The position numbers and the translations under genes are program-made. Source: Ornithinibacillus contaminans (GTDB lineage: Bacteria > Bacillota > Bacilli > Bacillales > Amphibacillaceae). From it: a stretch of DNA of 64,000 nucleotides. Shown piece after piece: positions 48,284 to 58,256 of this stretch; the first letter of the stretch is position 1; every line of letters begins with the position of its first letter. The DNA is taken from positions 1 to 64,000 of the forward strand of contig NZ_LDPV02000053.1 in NCBI RefSeq assembly GCF_001038425.2. The letters run 5' to 3'. Below the pieces are notes generated by a model, which saw nothing but the letters and a program-made list of their open reading frames with translations, searched no databases and had not been told where the DNA came from.

Positions 48284-50473
48284 ATGGCAGAGATCAATTC
48301 TACAAAATCCGACATCTTGAGATTGCTCTTTCAACATGACATGGCCAATAATAATATAAGTCAAGACACGTCAATGAGCGATGCTGTGGACTCCCTTTTA
48401 AGCTTTTATGCAGCAATCGGGAGCAACCATCCGGATAGCATCATGGTATTCTCTCCTGACGGGGAATTACGTTCGAATAATCAAAAGAGGTTTTTGACGA
48501 AACCAATACATAAGCTTGAAGATTTTAAACCATTCCTCTTAAAGAAATCCTATGAGCAGGTTGAAGAGATATTTTATAATGCCCGAAATGGAAACACGGA
48601 GCGTTGTGAAATTCAACTGAAACGTAGGAAGCAGTTCTATGAAATATTCATCATTCCCGTACAGAACATCGATACCAATGTGGACGGGATTGTACTAATT
48701 GCTAGAGATATTACGGACTATAAACTAAGTCATTTACAAAGTGTCTCGGAAATTCAGAGCTATAAACATATCGTGAACCATTTAAATATGGGGGTCTGGG
48801 TAAGTGAGTACAAAACTGGAAACTTAACCTTTGTTTCTGAGCGATTGGCTGCCTTATACGAGTACCCATTGGACGACTTTTTCCATAAATATCAACGCAT
48901 GGAAAATGTGATCCAAGCTGCTGTTCTACCTGAAGATCGTGAGCGAATTACTTGTAACGAAAAGGATTTCCTATTAAAAGGTGAACCAGTACGATTTCGC
49001 ATTCAATGTGGGGATGGCTCGGTTAAATGGATTATCTGTCAAATGGCTCCACATTATGATGATGCAGGCAATATTACGCATATTTTTGGCATGCAAACCG
49101 ATATTACTGAGGAAGTAAAATTACAGGAGCAGTTTCAATACACGGCTAATCACGATTTGCTAACGACTTTGCCAAATCGAAGAAGTCTTTATCAGAAATT
49201 GGACACGTTACTTGGAAATGAAACGCCATTTGCGGTCCTGTTTTTTAACTTAGATCGTTTTTCAGTGATCAATGGTACATTGGGCTATCAGGTTGGGGAT
49301 AGTGTGCTAAAGACGATTGCAACAAGGCTAATTGTCATGCTTCCTGAAAAAAGCTTTATTGCGCGGTTAGAAAGTAATGATTTTATTATTGTGTTTGAGG
49401 ATTATACGAGGAAAGATCAGCTGATCAGGATGATCAAAGACATTCTAATCGATATAAAGCATCCACTCACGGTAAATGGGTATGAGATCAATATTACGAC
49501 GAGTATCGGAATCAGCATGTATCCTGATGATGGCGAGACAAAGGAAATTCTGATGGATAAGGCACATGCAGCCCTAACCCACGCGAAGAAAAGCGGGAAA
49601 AGCACGTATCAATTATATTCCGATTCCAACGACAACCTATTCCAACGAAAACTGGCGATTGAGAAGGATATGCTTGAAGCTTTGGAAAAAGAAGAATTTG
49701 AACTGTATTATCAGCCGCTAGTTGAAACACAATCAGGCACTATTTTAGGAGCGGAGGCGTTAATCCGATGGAATCATCAGGAATGGGGGATGATTCCACC
49801 AGGAGAGTTTATTCCAATCGCCGAAGAAAATCAGCTCATTTGCGAGATTAGTGATTGGGTAATTAAAAAAGCATGTGCACAGCTCCGTGCGTGGCAGGAT
49901 AAGGGACTGGAACCAATCCCGATCTCTGTTAATATTTCACCGATTCGCTTAATGAAAAAAGGGTTAACTGAATTTGTCAAAAGCCAACTAGCTACGTATC
50001 AAGTTCCTGCTGATTATTTAGGTGTTGAGATTACCGAGGGTTCGCTGTTGAAAAGTGAAAAAGGAGTGCTCGCAACGATTGCGGAATTAAAAGAGCTTGG
50101 CGTGCGAATTGCTATTGATGATTTTGGTACCGGATTTGCCTCGCTTAATTACTTGCGGGAGTATCAAGCCGACACGTTAAAAATCGATCAAGTATTCATT
50201 CAAAGCCGAGATGGACAGGTGGAGAAGGATAATATTATCGTTGGCTCGGTCATGCAGATGGCCAAAGCGCTCAATATGCGGATTATCGCAGAAGGCGTGG
50301 AGGAAATCGGGCAATATCGTTTCTTGAGAAATCGCGAATGTGACCTCATACAAGGTTATTTATTCTCCGGTCCTGTTCCTGTTCATCAATTTGAGCATTT
50401 TCTTAAAGAAGGTTATTTAGAACCAGACCCTGAGAAGGTCGAGAAAGACAGACTCAGAAGAATAAAAAGCTAA
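48284..50473 (+). CDS. PAS-GGDEF(degenerate)-EAL protein, probable c-di-GMP phosphodiesterase
   Basis: 729 residues, no membrane helix. Two PAS-like segments (about 45-150 and 165-285, the second ending in HIFGMQTDITEEVKLQEQF), a GGDEF domain (about 287-450) and an EAL domain (about 465-715). The GGDEF signature reads ESNDF (363-367), so cyclase activity is unlikely. EAL residues are intact: EAL (491-493) in GAEALIRWNH, EITEG, DDFGTGFASL and DTLKIDQVF. It should hydrolyse c-di-GMP in response to a PAS-sensed signal, favouring motility over biofilm. ATG 48284 follows GAGGAGAGAG. Confidence 0.92.
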   Translation: MAEINSTKSDILRLLFQHDMANNNISQDTSMSDAVDSLLSFYAAIGSNHPDSIMVFSPDGELRSNNQKRFLTKPIHKLEDFKPFLLKKSYEQVEEIFYNARNGNTERCEIQLKRRKQFYEIFIIPVQNIDTNVDGIVLIARDITDYKLSHLQSVSEIQSYKHIVNHLNMGVWVSEYKTGNLTFVSERLAALYEYPLDDFFHKYQRMENVIQAAVLPEDRERITCNEKDFLLKGEPVRFRIQCGDGSVKWIICQMAPHYDDAGNITHIFGMQTDITEEVKLQEQFQYTANHDLLTTLPNRRSLYQKLDTLLGNETPFAVLFFNLDRFSVINGTLGYQVGDSVLKTIATRLIVMLPEKSFIARLESNDFIIVFEDYTRKDQLIRMIKDILIDIKHPLTVNGYEINITTSIGISMYPDDGETKEILMDKAHAALTHAKKSGKSTYQLYSDSNDNLFQRKLAIEKDMLEALEKEEFELYYQPLVETQSGTILGAEALIRWNHQEWGMIPPGEFIPIAEENQLICEISDWVIKKACAQLRAWQDKGLEPIPISVNISPIRLMKKGLTEFVKSQLATYQVPADYLGVEITEGSLLKSEKGVLATIAELKELGVRIAIDDFGTGFASLNYLREYQADTLKIDQVFIQSRDGQVEKDNIIVGSVMQMAKALNMRIIAEGVEEIGQYRFLRNRECDLIQGYLFSGPVPVHQFEHFLKEGYLEPDPEKVEKDRLRRIKS

Positions 50474-50518
50474 AGAAGAACGATCGGTACCCATGTCCGA
50501 ATCGTTCTTCTTCTTTTC
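50474..50518. terminator. Terminator between convergent genes
   Basis: AGAAGAACGAT and CGG pair with CCG and ATCGTTCTTCT, followed by TCTTTTC. It ends the phosphodiesterase transcript and may also serve the convergent exporter gene. Confidence 0.82.
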
Positions 50519-50543
50519 ATGTAACATCGCTATGCGCGAACGC

Positions 50544-51287
50544 TTAGGAAAACGCCAGCACCACAGCGACCCCAGTCCCAATCGCAAATGCCGTCAACAA
50601 TGCTTCCACGCCCTTGGAAACACCAGCGACCAAATGTCCTGCCATCAAATCACGTACTGCATTGGTGATGTGAAGACCAGGTACAAGTGGCATGACCGCA
50701 CCGATAATAATTTTATCCAGCTCAACGCCAAGCCCCGTGTGAACAAATAATACAGCTAAAATACCGACGATAAACGAAGCAACAAACTCCGAGATGAACC
50801 GTATTTCTACCAGCTTATCAAACAACAGAAAGCCTAGAAAGCCAACCCCACCAGCAATGACTGATGGAATAAAGTCTGCCCAAATCCCACCGAACATAAT
50901 CGTGAAGCAGCCACTAGCAATGGCTGCAATAGCCACCATCAGCTTGTTGGAATATAGGAACTTCTTCCCCGCGAGCTCCTTTAATACCACTAATGCTTCA
51001 TCAAGTGACAATTCACCAGCAGCAATCCTGCGGGAAATACTATTCACCGCAGCAATTTTATATAAATCAGTTGTCCGTTTCTCAATTCGCATCATATTGG
51101 CAGCCTCTGCCTGATCCACGGAAAAATTAATTCCCGTTGGTGTCACATAGCTCTGCGGATTTTTCACATCAAACGCCCGGGCAATCCGGTTCATGGTATC
51201 CTCCACCCGATATGTTTCGGCACTACTTTCCAGCATGATTCGGCCTGCTAGCATACAAACCTTTGTAATACGATTATCATTTTCCAA
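50544..51287 (-). CDS. Threonine/serine exporter, large half (ThrE N-terminal domain, YjjP-like)
   Basis: 247 residues. N-terminal soluble part with KVCMLAGRIMLESSAETYRVEDTM and SYVTPTGINFS, then about five membrane helices including MPLVPGLHITNAVRDLMAG. This is the ThrE N-domain; it needs the YjjB-like partner at 47112. No single-chain ThrE is encoded here. Confidence 0.88.
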   Translation of the reverse strand: MENDNRITKVCMLAGRIMLESSAETYRVEDTMNRIARAFDVKNPQSYVTPTGINFSVDQAEAANMMRIEKRTTDLYKIAAVNSISRRIAAGELSLDEALVVLKELAGKKFLYSNKLMVAIAAIASGCFTIMFGGIWADFIPSVIAGGVGFLGFLLFDKLVEIRFISEFVASFIVGILAVLFVHTGLGVELDKIIIGAVMPLVPGLHITNAVRDLMAGHLVAGVSKGVEALLTAFAIGTGVAVVLAFS

Positions 51288-51540
51288 ATTCCAAACAACC
51301 TTCCGTACGCAAATTTCCTTTCCCTATTATAGTAGGGATTGGGGTTAGATGGAAGTAAAAATATAATTAAATGGATAATACTATAATGTAAGAACAATTT
51401 CCTCTCGAATTTAACTAGGCCTCTATTATTTCCAGATTGACTTTATTGGAAAGTGGTAATAGATTAGAACAAGGGAACATTTCCTTTTAAGTTATCATTA
51501 CAAATGCAGTATCAATTTGCAACGGAACTATTCGTTTCGG
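51288..51540. other. Divergent intergenic region, exporter half and tagO
   Basis: AT-rich, non-coding. Nothing repeated was seen apart from the tagO promoter at its right end. Confidence 0.4.
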
Positions 51541-51546
51541 TATAAT
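51517..51546 (+). promoter_or_regulatory. Sigma-A promoter of tagO
   Basis: TTGCAA (51517-51522), 18 bp, TATAAT (51541-51546), 48 bp before the start codon. Confidence 0.5.
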
Positions 51547-51594
51547 TCAATTAATGGATTGATTTTAACTTTTAGGTAGATTAGGGAGAATAGT

Positions 51595-52680
51595 ATGTTT
51601 AACTATATGGATTTAGGGATTGCCTTTATTATAGCTTTAATTGCGTCGTTTTTAATAACATATCCAGTCAAGAAATTGGCGAATAAAATAGGTGCAGTAG
51701 ACTTACCGAGCGATCGGAAAATCCATGAAAAGATAACCCCAAGAATTGGTGGACTCTCCATTTTTATTGGTGCTTTTCTCGGTGTTCTTTATCTACAACC
51801 ACATCATGAACATTTAACAGAAATCCTTTGTGGTGCAGTTATCATTATTATTACCGGAGTACTAGATGACAGATTTTCATTACATCCAATTGCGAAACTA
51901 ACAGGTCAACTTATTGCGACTTCATTTTTAATCTCTGGTGGTTTAATAATAGACCGAATTACCCTACCACTCATTGGCCAAATAGAACTTGGATTTTTCA
52001 GTGTCCTCGTTACCGTCCTATGGGTGGTGGGCATTACCAATGCGATAAACTTAATTGATGGATTGGACGGGCTTGCAACCGGTGTTACGACCATTGCCTT
52101 AATTAGCTTATTGATTATGGCGATTGTGGATGCTCAAGTTTTGGTAGCTTATTTCTGTATCGTGTTAATTGGTTCTAATCTTGGCTTTCTATATCACAAC
52201 TTCTATCCGGCAAAAATCTATATGGGGGATACCGGATCGAATTTCTTAGGCTATATGATTGCGGTTATTTCGATTCTAGGCTTGTTCAAAAATATAGCCT
52301 TACTCAGCTTCGTCATCCCAATTATTGTCCTAGCTGTGCCGATATTTGATACGTTATTCGCAATTTTGAGGCGCTCGTTAAATAAGCAAAATATCATGCA
52401 GGCGGATAATAAGCATATCCACTATCAATTATTATCTGCGGGCTATAGCCACCGCAAAACGGTATTGATACTTTATGGTATTAGTGCGATATTTGGTGCA
52501 CTTGCTGTTATTTTCTCCAATGCGTCGATAACAGCGAATCTATTTATCGTCATTATCTTGGTATTTTTACTCCATATATTAGCCGAAATTGCTGGGCTAG
52601 TTTTAGGTGGTAAGCGTCCCGTCTTAAACTTCTTTAAACGGCTGTTCAGAGGAAAAGTGAAGCAACAAGAACAACAATAA
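51595..52680 (+). CDS. tagO: Undecaprenyl-phosphate GlcNAc-1-phosphate transferase
   Basis: 361 residues, about ten membrane helices. MraY/WecA family motifs: [18 protein letters not shown], the aspartate pair in [21 protein letters not shown] and [11 protein letters not shown]. It links GlcNAc-1-P to undecaprenyl phosphate, starting wall teichoic acid and other secondary polymers. The later wall-polymer genes of this window (58.4-64 kb) would use its product. Confidence 0.93.
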   Translation: MFNYMDLGIAFIIALIASFLITYPVKKLANKIGAVDLPSDRKIHEKITPRIGGLSIFIGAFLGVLYLQPHHEHLTEILCGAVIIIITGVLDDRFSLHPIAKLTGQLIATSFLISGGLIIDRITLPLIGQIELGFFSVLVTVLWVVGITNAINLIDGLDGLATGVTTIALISLLIMAIVDAQVLVAYFCIVLIGSNLGFLYHNFYPAKIYMGDTGSNFLGYMIAVISILGLFKNIALLSFVIPIIVLAVPIFDTLFAILRRSLNKQNIMQADNKHIHYQLLSAGYSHRKTVLILYGISAIFGALAVIFSNASITANLFIVIILVFLLHILAEIAGLVLGGKRPVLNFFKRLFRGKVKQQEQQ

Positions 52681-52696
52681 GTAGATGAAACGAATG

Positions 52697-52733
52697 GAGG
52701 ACCAGTGATGGTCTTCTATTTTTTTTTTTTTTG
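52697..52733 (+). terminator. tagO terminator
   Basis: GGAGGACCA pairs with TGGTCTTC(T), followed by 14 consecutive T residues. Confidence 0.9.
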
Positions 52734-53009
52734 CAGTAAGATAGCTACCGATCAAGCAAAAAGACAAATCATATCCGTTTGTATAGTTCTTTGTACCCGT
52801 ACGAATCTGTAGTTTTCTGTTGGGTAATGCCAAACAATAGCATAAAAACAAGAAAACCTCCCGCCTTATGTCCCACTACTTTGGAACCTTGTCTAATTTT
52901 TATGAATTATCTATCATTAAGGTTATTAAGTTTTTAGATTACTAGAATGATAGGGGTTTAGGGCTAAAGACTTAAAACTATTAGTCAAACTTATAAGAGG
53001 AGGAGCAAA
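52734..53009 (+). promoter_or_regulatory. Upstream region and promoter of the large subtilase
   Basis: A promoter-like pair TTGTCT (52889-52894), 17 bp, TATCAT (52912-52917) lies about 95 bp before the gene. The rest of the gap shows nothing recognisable. Confidence 0.45.
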
Positions 53010-56000
53010 ATGATCAAACGTATTTCCGTATTGGCTTTAATCTTTCTATTAGCATTTAGCACGGTAACCTTTGCGATGACTACTCGAGATATCACGGTTA
53101 GCACGGGTGATTTACAAAGGGGAGAACTTTCCAAGGAACTAGCGGAATCCATTAGTCCTAACGAAAAAGTTCGTGTCACTGTTGAAGTAGAGGGTGACGC
53201 ACCGATTGTGAAAGCAACGAAAAAAGGGGTTAAGTTTGGCGATTTAAGTGTAAGTGAAAAGAAACAACTTTTGAATCAAGCAAAAGCAGCGAAAAACGCA
53301 GTAAAAAATGCTATAAAGCAAAAGAAAATTAAGGCAACCTATCTTCAGGATTTCGAAGCGGTTGTCAACGGATTTAGTGCAGAAGTAGCATATGGCGAAA
53401 TCGAGGAAATTGAAAAACTTCCGAATGTTAAAAGTGTCGTCATTTCTACCGAATACGAGCGTCCGATTGACGAACCGGATATGACGTATAGTAAGGAATT
53501 AGTGCAAGCACAACAAGCGTGGAATGATTATGGTTACAAGGGTGAAGGAATGGTAGTTGGTGTCATCGATACTGGTGTCGATTATACACATCAGGATATG
53601 GTACTAACAGATAGATCTACGGTAGCCCTTACCGAGGAAGAAGTAACCGATATTATTGCCGAAGAAGACTTACCGGGTCTATTCTATTCGGACAAAGTTC
53701 CATATGGCTACAACTACATGGATCAAAACCATGAATACACGGATGATTTTCCAGGTGCATCCTCCCATGGTATGCACGTATCGGGAACAGTTGCTGCCAA
53801 TGGGGATGAAACAAATGGGGGAATCGTTGGGATCGCCCCAGAAGCACAAATCCTGAATTTAAAAGTATTTGGAAATGATCCGGATTTGCAAACGACGTAT
53901 GGCGATGTGTACATTGCAGCGATTGATGATGCCATCAAACTAGGTGCCGATGTACTCAATATGAGCCTTGGTTCAGCGGCTGGCTTTGTGGACAGTCAAA
54001 GCCCAGAACAACAAGCAGTAACTCGTGCGGTAGAAAATGGTGTGCTGATGTCCATCTCTGCTGGTAACTCAGCAATGTTTGGGGATGGCTATTTCTATCC
54101 ATACGCATCGAATCCAGATTACGGTGTCAGTGGATCGCCTGGGGTTTCTTATGACTCTTTACAAGTTGCATCATTTGAAAATACCTATATGACCGTGGAT
54201 GCACTGGAATACTCCGTTGCTGGCGGTGAAGGGGTAACGGCAGGATTTATGTCTGCTAGTCAAACGGCACCGGAACCTGGTGCAACCGTTGAACTAGTCG
54301 AAGCGGGACTTGGTGCCCCAGAAGATTTTGAAGGAAAAGATTTAGAAGGGAAATATGCACTTGTTCAACGTGGCGTGCTTGATTTCGTAACGAAAGCAGT
54401 AAATGCACAAAATGCTGGAGCTGCTGGTGTTATCGTCTACAACAATGCAGATGGTATGATCAACATGGCAACAGATCCATCGATCGTGATTCCGCAGTTA
54501 TTCTTAGCGAAATCAGATGGGGACGTCTTGGCAGCAGCACTACAAGACGGACAGGCAGTAACGGTAACATTTAGTGGGGAAACGACATCGGTTCCAAATG
54601 CAGAGGCAGGTAAGATGAGTACATTCTCCTCATGGGGATTAACACCGAACCTTGATTTCAAACCAGAAATCACGGCACCAGGTGGACAAATTTACTCTAC
54701 ATTAAATAATGGCCAGTACGGTGTGAAAAGTGGTACATCGATGGCAGCGCCACATGTTTCCGGTGGTAGTGCTCTCGTATTACAACGAATTGATGAAGAA
54801 TTTGGTCTAGAAGGCGCAGACCGTGTCTTACGGGCAAAAAATATTATGATGAATACGTCAGCACCAGTAGAATTTGACGGGGCATTGGTATCACCACGTC
54901 GTCAAGGTGCAGGGTTAATGCAGCTTCATTCCGCACTAAAAACGCCAGTAATGGTTACGAATGCCGAGACTGGTGAAGCGAAAGTTGCGTTGAAAGAAAT
55001 CCAGGAAAATCAAGTAACATTCGAGCTTACGGCCGAAAACTTCTCGGATGAATCGGTGAGTTATGAAGTGAGTGCCAATGCACAAACAGACACACCACTT
55101 AATGGTGGCGGTGTATTAGTAACCGTGCCAAACCAATATGGTGCACTAGACTTAGGTTCAGTCGCAACCGTCGATGGGGATAGCGTCAGAACCATCGAAG
55201 TGCCGGCAAATGGTTCAACTACTTTTGAAGTAACAATTGATGTTAGTGATTGGGATGCTGATTTAAATTCCATCTTTACCAATGGCTATTGGTTAGAAGG
55301 ATTTGTGACCTTAACCGATCCAACAGATACGAATCCGGAATTAACGGTTCCATATGTTGGCTTTAAAGGTGAATGGGATTCGGCCCCAATTTTTGATACG
55401 CCAATGTGGGATCCAATGACCTTCTACGGTATGACAGGGGTTGCTACTTCATTAGGTGGAGAGGATTATGGCTTCCTAGGATTTGATGCACTAACTGGTG
55501 GATACGATCCAGCCAAAATTGCCTTTTCACCAAATAATGATGGTACCCAGGATGATGCGTTATTAGTGCTTTCCTTCTTACGGAATGCGAAGGACGCAAC
55601 ATTCACGGTACTCGATGAAGATGGAAATGTCGTAGAAACACTATACAGTGATACGTATTTCCGGAAAGACTATTATGATAGTGGTCTAGCATCCTATTAT
55701 AAGTTGTCATCGGATTGGGCGTGGGATGGTTTAATCAACGGCTCATTAGCAGAAGATGGCCAGTACTACTTACAAGTAGAGGCAGCGATTGACTATGACG
55801 GTGCCCAAGCACAAAGCTTTGCACTTCCATTATTACTTGATACAGACGCTCCAGATATCGAAGCGGATATCAATCGTGGTAAGCGAGAAGTATCAATTGC
55901 CGTTGCAGATGCGAATGGTAGTGGCGTTGCCCAGTGGCAAGTGCTAGTAGACGGTGAAGAAGTAGAAGTACCAGTTGGTGAAACGGAACTACACTTAGAT

Positions 56001-56117
56001 GGTATTCACCCAAGCCAAGTTGTCACTGTCATTGTGACGGATAATGCTGGTAACGTGACACAGAAGAATGTTCTTGGACCTCAAGGGAAGGCGAAGGGGA
56101 AGTTGAAGGATAAGTAG
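53010..56117 (+). CDS. Large cell-envelope subtilisin-family protease
   Basis: 1035 residues. Signal peptide (about 1-22), I9 prodomain (about 53-148), S8 domain with D187 (GVIDTGVDYTHQD), H253 (SSHGMHVSG) and S577 (GTSMAAPHVSGG), a PA insert (about 430-520), then fn3-like domains (660-800), a segment FSPNNDGTQDD with the look of FlgD/CHU-type Ig repeats, and a C-terminal Ig-like domain ending in a lysine-rich KGKLKDK tail. The layout recalls lactocepin-type envelope proteases; no LPxTG motif is present. GAGGAGG precedes the ATG. The S8 core is related to, but longer than, that of the protease at 8218. Confidence 0.93.
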   Translation: MIKRISVLALIFLLAFSTVTFAMTTRDITVSTGDLQRGELSKELAESISPNEKVRVTVEVEGDAPIVKATKKGVKFGDLSVSEKKQLLNQAKAAKNAVKNAIKQKKIKATYLQDFEAVVNGFSAEVAYGEIEEIEKLPNVKSVVISTEYERPIDEPDMTYSKELVQAQQAWNDYGYKGEGMVVGVIDTGVDYTHQDMVLTDRSTVALTEEEVTDIIAEEDLPGLFYSDKVPYGYNYMDQNHEYTDDFPGASSHGMHVSGTVAANGDETNGGIVGIAPEAQILNLKVFGNDPDLQTTYGDVYIAAIDDAIKLGADVLNMSLGSAAGFVDSQSPEQQAVTRAVENGVLMSISAGNSAMFGDGYFYPYASNPDYGVSGSPGVSYDSLQVASFENTYMTVDALEYSVAGGEGVTAGFMSASQTAPEPGATVELVEAGLGAPEDFEGKDLEGKYALVQRGVLDFVTKAVNAQNAGAAGVIVYNNADGMINMATDPSIVIPQLFLAKSDGDVLAAALQDGQAVTVTFSGETTSVPNAEAGKMSTFSSWGLTPNLDFKPEITAPGGQIYSTLNNGQYGVKSGTSMAAPHVSGGSALVLQRIDEEFGLEGADRVLRAKNIMMNTSAPVEFDGALVSPRRQGAGLMQLHSALKTPVMVTNAETGEAKVALKEIQENQVTFELTAENFSDESVSYEVSANAQTDTPLNGGGVLVTVPNQYGALDLGSVATVDGDSVRTIEVPANGSTTFEVTIDVSDWDADLNSIFTNGYWLEGFVTLTDPTDTNPELTVPYVGFKGEWDSAPIFDTPMWDPMTFYGMTGVATSLGGEDYGFLGFDALTGGYDPAKIAFSPNNDGTQDDALLVLSFLRNAKDATFTVLDEDGNVVETLYSDTYFRKDYYDSGLASYYKLSSDWAWDGLINGSLAEDGQYYLQVEAAIDYDGAQAQSFALPLLLDTDAPDIEADINRGKREVSIAVADANGSGVAQWQVLVDGEEVEVPVGETELHLDGIHPSQVVTVIVTDNAGNVTQKNVLGPQGKAKGKLKDK

Positions 56118-56128
56118 AATAGGTTAAT

Positions 56129-56177
56129 AGAGAATGACCGATACCATGCAAGGTATGCGGTCATTCTCTTTGTTTTT
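56129..56177 (+). terminator. Subtilase terminator
   Basis: AGAGAATGACCG (56129-56140) pairs with CGGTCATTCTCT (56158-56169), extended by ATACC/GGTAT inside; T run follows. Confidence 0.92.
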
Positions 56178-56406
56178 TTCATTCGACGGCAAAAAATAGT
56201 AATTTTTTCGGGTATTAGGAATAACGCTAGAATGCTTATTTTGTAAGTGTCTAGTAGCAAGAGAAACTTGCCAATCAATACCATTTTACAAACTCTTCAC
56301 TTCCGATTAATACCATCTTTACAAACCATCTCTATACTAAAAATAGAAATGATAGAAGAAATACATAGAGGCGATTCGAAGCAATTCTTGAGGAGGATAG
56401 CTAATC

Positions 56407-56520
56407 GTGCTGAAAAAGAGGAAGTCTAACCTAAAAAAACTAGCCTATGTACTTTTATTTCCAATTCTTATTTATGTATTAGTGAAGAACTTCAGACATG
56501 AGCAGTATGTGAAGCTTTAA
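56407..56520 (+). CDS. 37-residue single-helix membrane protein
   Basis: Starts at GTG 56407, 10-11 bases after GGAGG (56392-56396). The product has a very basic N-terminus (LKKRKSNLKKL), one membrane helix (about 13-26) and the tail RHEQYVKL. A terminator follows 40 bp later, which supports a real transcript. No family is recognised. A similar tail (REQYVKI) occurs in a small open frame at 57985. Confidence 0.5.
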   Translation: MLKKRKSNLKKLAYVLLFPILIYVLVKNFRHEQYVKL

Positions 56521-56561
56521 CAATTCTTTTATTTTTAGTTACCCCCTTTCTTAATATAGAT

Positions 56562-56600
56562 AAAATGACACGTTAACCTTTTGGGCTACGTGTCATTTTC
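56562..56600. terminator. Terminator between convergent small genes
   Basis: AAAATGACACGT pairs with ACGTGTCATTTT, flanked by A-rich and T-rich DNA, so it can act on both strands. Confidence 0.85.
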
Positions 56601-56702
56601 ATTTGATGATATGTTTAGTAAGAAAAAACCATGCGTATTTCACTTGAATTCAAAAAGGTGGAATCGGACTTCTTCAATACACAATCCGATAAATATTGTA
56701 AG

Positions 56703-57086
56703 CTAACGCTCTTTTTGAATACTGCTAATAATCTCCTTTGTCACTTCTAAAAGTTTCCCTTTGTAATGATCAAGTAAATGGCTTAATTGATCATGGTTAA
56801 GCGTCATTTCTTCTGTAAGAAATTTTTTATTTAGTAGCACTTTTGCCTTGTTTCTAGATAGTGTTGAAATGTGAATTTCCCTTGATTCAATTTCAACTGT
56901 ATCCTTGCTTTGGTGAAGCTCGGTATAAATTGGGTGATCCGTACCTACCATAATAGCGACTAGCTCCACTAATTCTTCATCTGAAATCATAAAATAAACC
57001 CTTCGGAAAAGATAATCCTTTTTTGCTAATGATCGACTTAACACATTATCATGCTCCTTGTTTAATGTGGTGTTATTTATGGGCAT
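56703..57086 (-). CDS. Hypothetical protein, 127 residues
   Basis: I do not recognise the family. The product is hydrophilic and mixed alpha/beta, with ISDEELVELVAIMVG, EIESREIHIST and a helical C-terminus LSHLLDHYKGKLLEVTKEIIS. No signal peptide or membrane helix. The start is uncertain: the ATG at 57086 has only a weak site, and an internal ATG at 56990 is preceded by GAAGGG, giving 95 residues. It ends against the bidirectional terminator at 56562. Confidence 0.55.
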   Translation of the reverse strand: MPINNTTLNKEHDNVLSRSLAKKDYLFRRVYFMISDEELVELVAIMVGTDHPIYTELHQSKDTVEIESREIHISTLSRNKAKVLLNKKFLTEEMTLNHDQLSHLLDHYKGKLLEVTKEIISSIQKER

Positions 57087-57275
57087 TTAAAATTAATCCT
57101 AAAAGCCTTCTATTTGATACATCGGCATATAATCATATGTGTAAAGGGCAATGCTGCAAGTTTAGCGAACATCTTTACTTCGATTTACATTAACTTCACA
57201 AGTTCTCCATATCCAGTTAATATAAAATTTTTATAATTATGGTGAGAAGGATCAAAAAATTAAGGGGGAAGTTTG

Positions 57276-57971
57276 ATGACAATTCGAGGTATTGCCCATC
57301 GTGGTTACCCAGTGAACTACCCAGAAAATACATTATCATCCTTTCAAGCAGCAATTGATTTAGGGTTCTCGCATATGGAACTAGATGTACATATGAGCAA
57401 GGATGGTGTGCCGGTCGTCATGCATGATCATACGATTAATCGAATGACAGATGGAAGCGGAGAGATCCGAAATTATACTGTAGAGGAACTGAAGCAATTT
57501 ACGATTGCTTCAGAAGAAAAGATTCCAACATTAGAGGAAGTACTGAAATTAGCCAAAGACCGAATTATGATTTCTATTGAGCTAAAAAAGCCCAAACTTT
57601 ACCCCGGTATAGAGCAGAATATTTATGAAATCATTAAAAAGTTCGAGATGGAAGATCAAGTTTATGTTATTTCGTTTAATCATGATTCATTATTTAAGTT
57701 ACGAACTTTATCTAAAGACATTGCTCTTGGTCCTTTAGTTAATAAAATACGTCCTCACCATTTAAGACTAATTAAGAAATTGCATGCACAATACTTTGCG
57801 GTGAATTGTAATAATATAAAGGAAAAACATATTAAAAAATGCGAGAACACGGGAGTACAATTAGTCGTATGGACTGTCAATACGATTGAACAAATGAGAA
57901 GCTTCCAAGCGTATCCATCGGTTTTGATTACTACGGATGAATTGGAGAGGTATAAGGCACTATCTATATAG
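57276..57971 (+). CDS. Glycerophosphodiester phosphodiesterase (GDPD family)
   Basis: 231 residues. H8-R9 of AHRGYPVNYPENT, the metal-binding ELDVHMSKDGVPVVMHDHTINRMTDGSG and IELKKP motifs of GDPD enzymes are present. No signal peptide, so a cytoplasmic UgpQ-like enzyme cutting glycerophosphodiesters to glycerol 3-phosphate and an alcohol. It could recycle phospholipid or teichoic-acid-derived units. ATG 57276 after AAGGGGG is preferred over TTG 57273. Confidence 0.9.
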   Translation: MTIRGIAHRGYPVNYPENTLSSFQAAIDLGFSHMELDVHMSKDGVPVVMHDHTINRMTDGSGEIRNYTVEELKQFTIASEEKIPTLEEVLKLAKDRIMISIELKKPKLYPGIEQNIYEIIKKFEMEDQVYVISFNHDSLFKLRTLSKDIALGPLVNKIRPHHLRLIKKLHAQYFAVNCNNIKEKHIKKCENTGVQLVVWTVNTIEQMRSFQAYPSVLITTDELERYKALSI

Positions 57972-57984
57972 ATTTGAATTTAAA

Positions 57985-58089
57985 GTGGATGTCATATTTA
58001 AGTATAATGGTGGTTTTCCTTATGTTAATCCGATTGTGAAGGTATTACTTGTGAAGAAATTAAGTCGAGAACAATATGTAAAAATATAG
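57985..58089 (+). pseudogene. Possible remnant related to the 37-residue membrane protein
   Basis: A 34-codon open frame from GTG 57985 has no ribosome site. Its C-terminal half (PIVKVLLVKKLSREQYVKI) aligns with the end of the small protein at 56407 (PILIYVLVKNFRHEQYVKL). It may be a decayed copy or coincidence. Confidence 0.25.
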
Positions 58090-58090
58090 A

Positions 58091-58134
58091 AGGAACCTCT
58101 CTTTATAGTGTTTGTCGGGAGGTTCCTTTTGCGT
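58091..58134 (+). terminator. Terminator downstream of the GDPD gene
   Basis: AGGAACCTC (58091-58099) pairs with GAGGTTCCT (58119-58127), followed by TTT. Confidence 0.8.
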
Positions 58135-58256
58135 ATATTTTAGTACAATTAGATACTCCTACACTTCAAGAATAAATTTGCAAGAGTATCATTACTTCGC
58201 TATAATTCTACGTAGTAAATAACGTAAAATCAAATTTGGTCGAAATTTCGAGTTGA

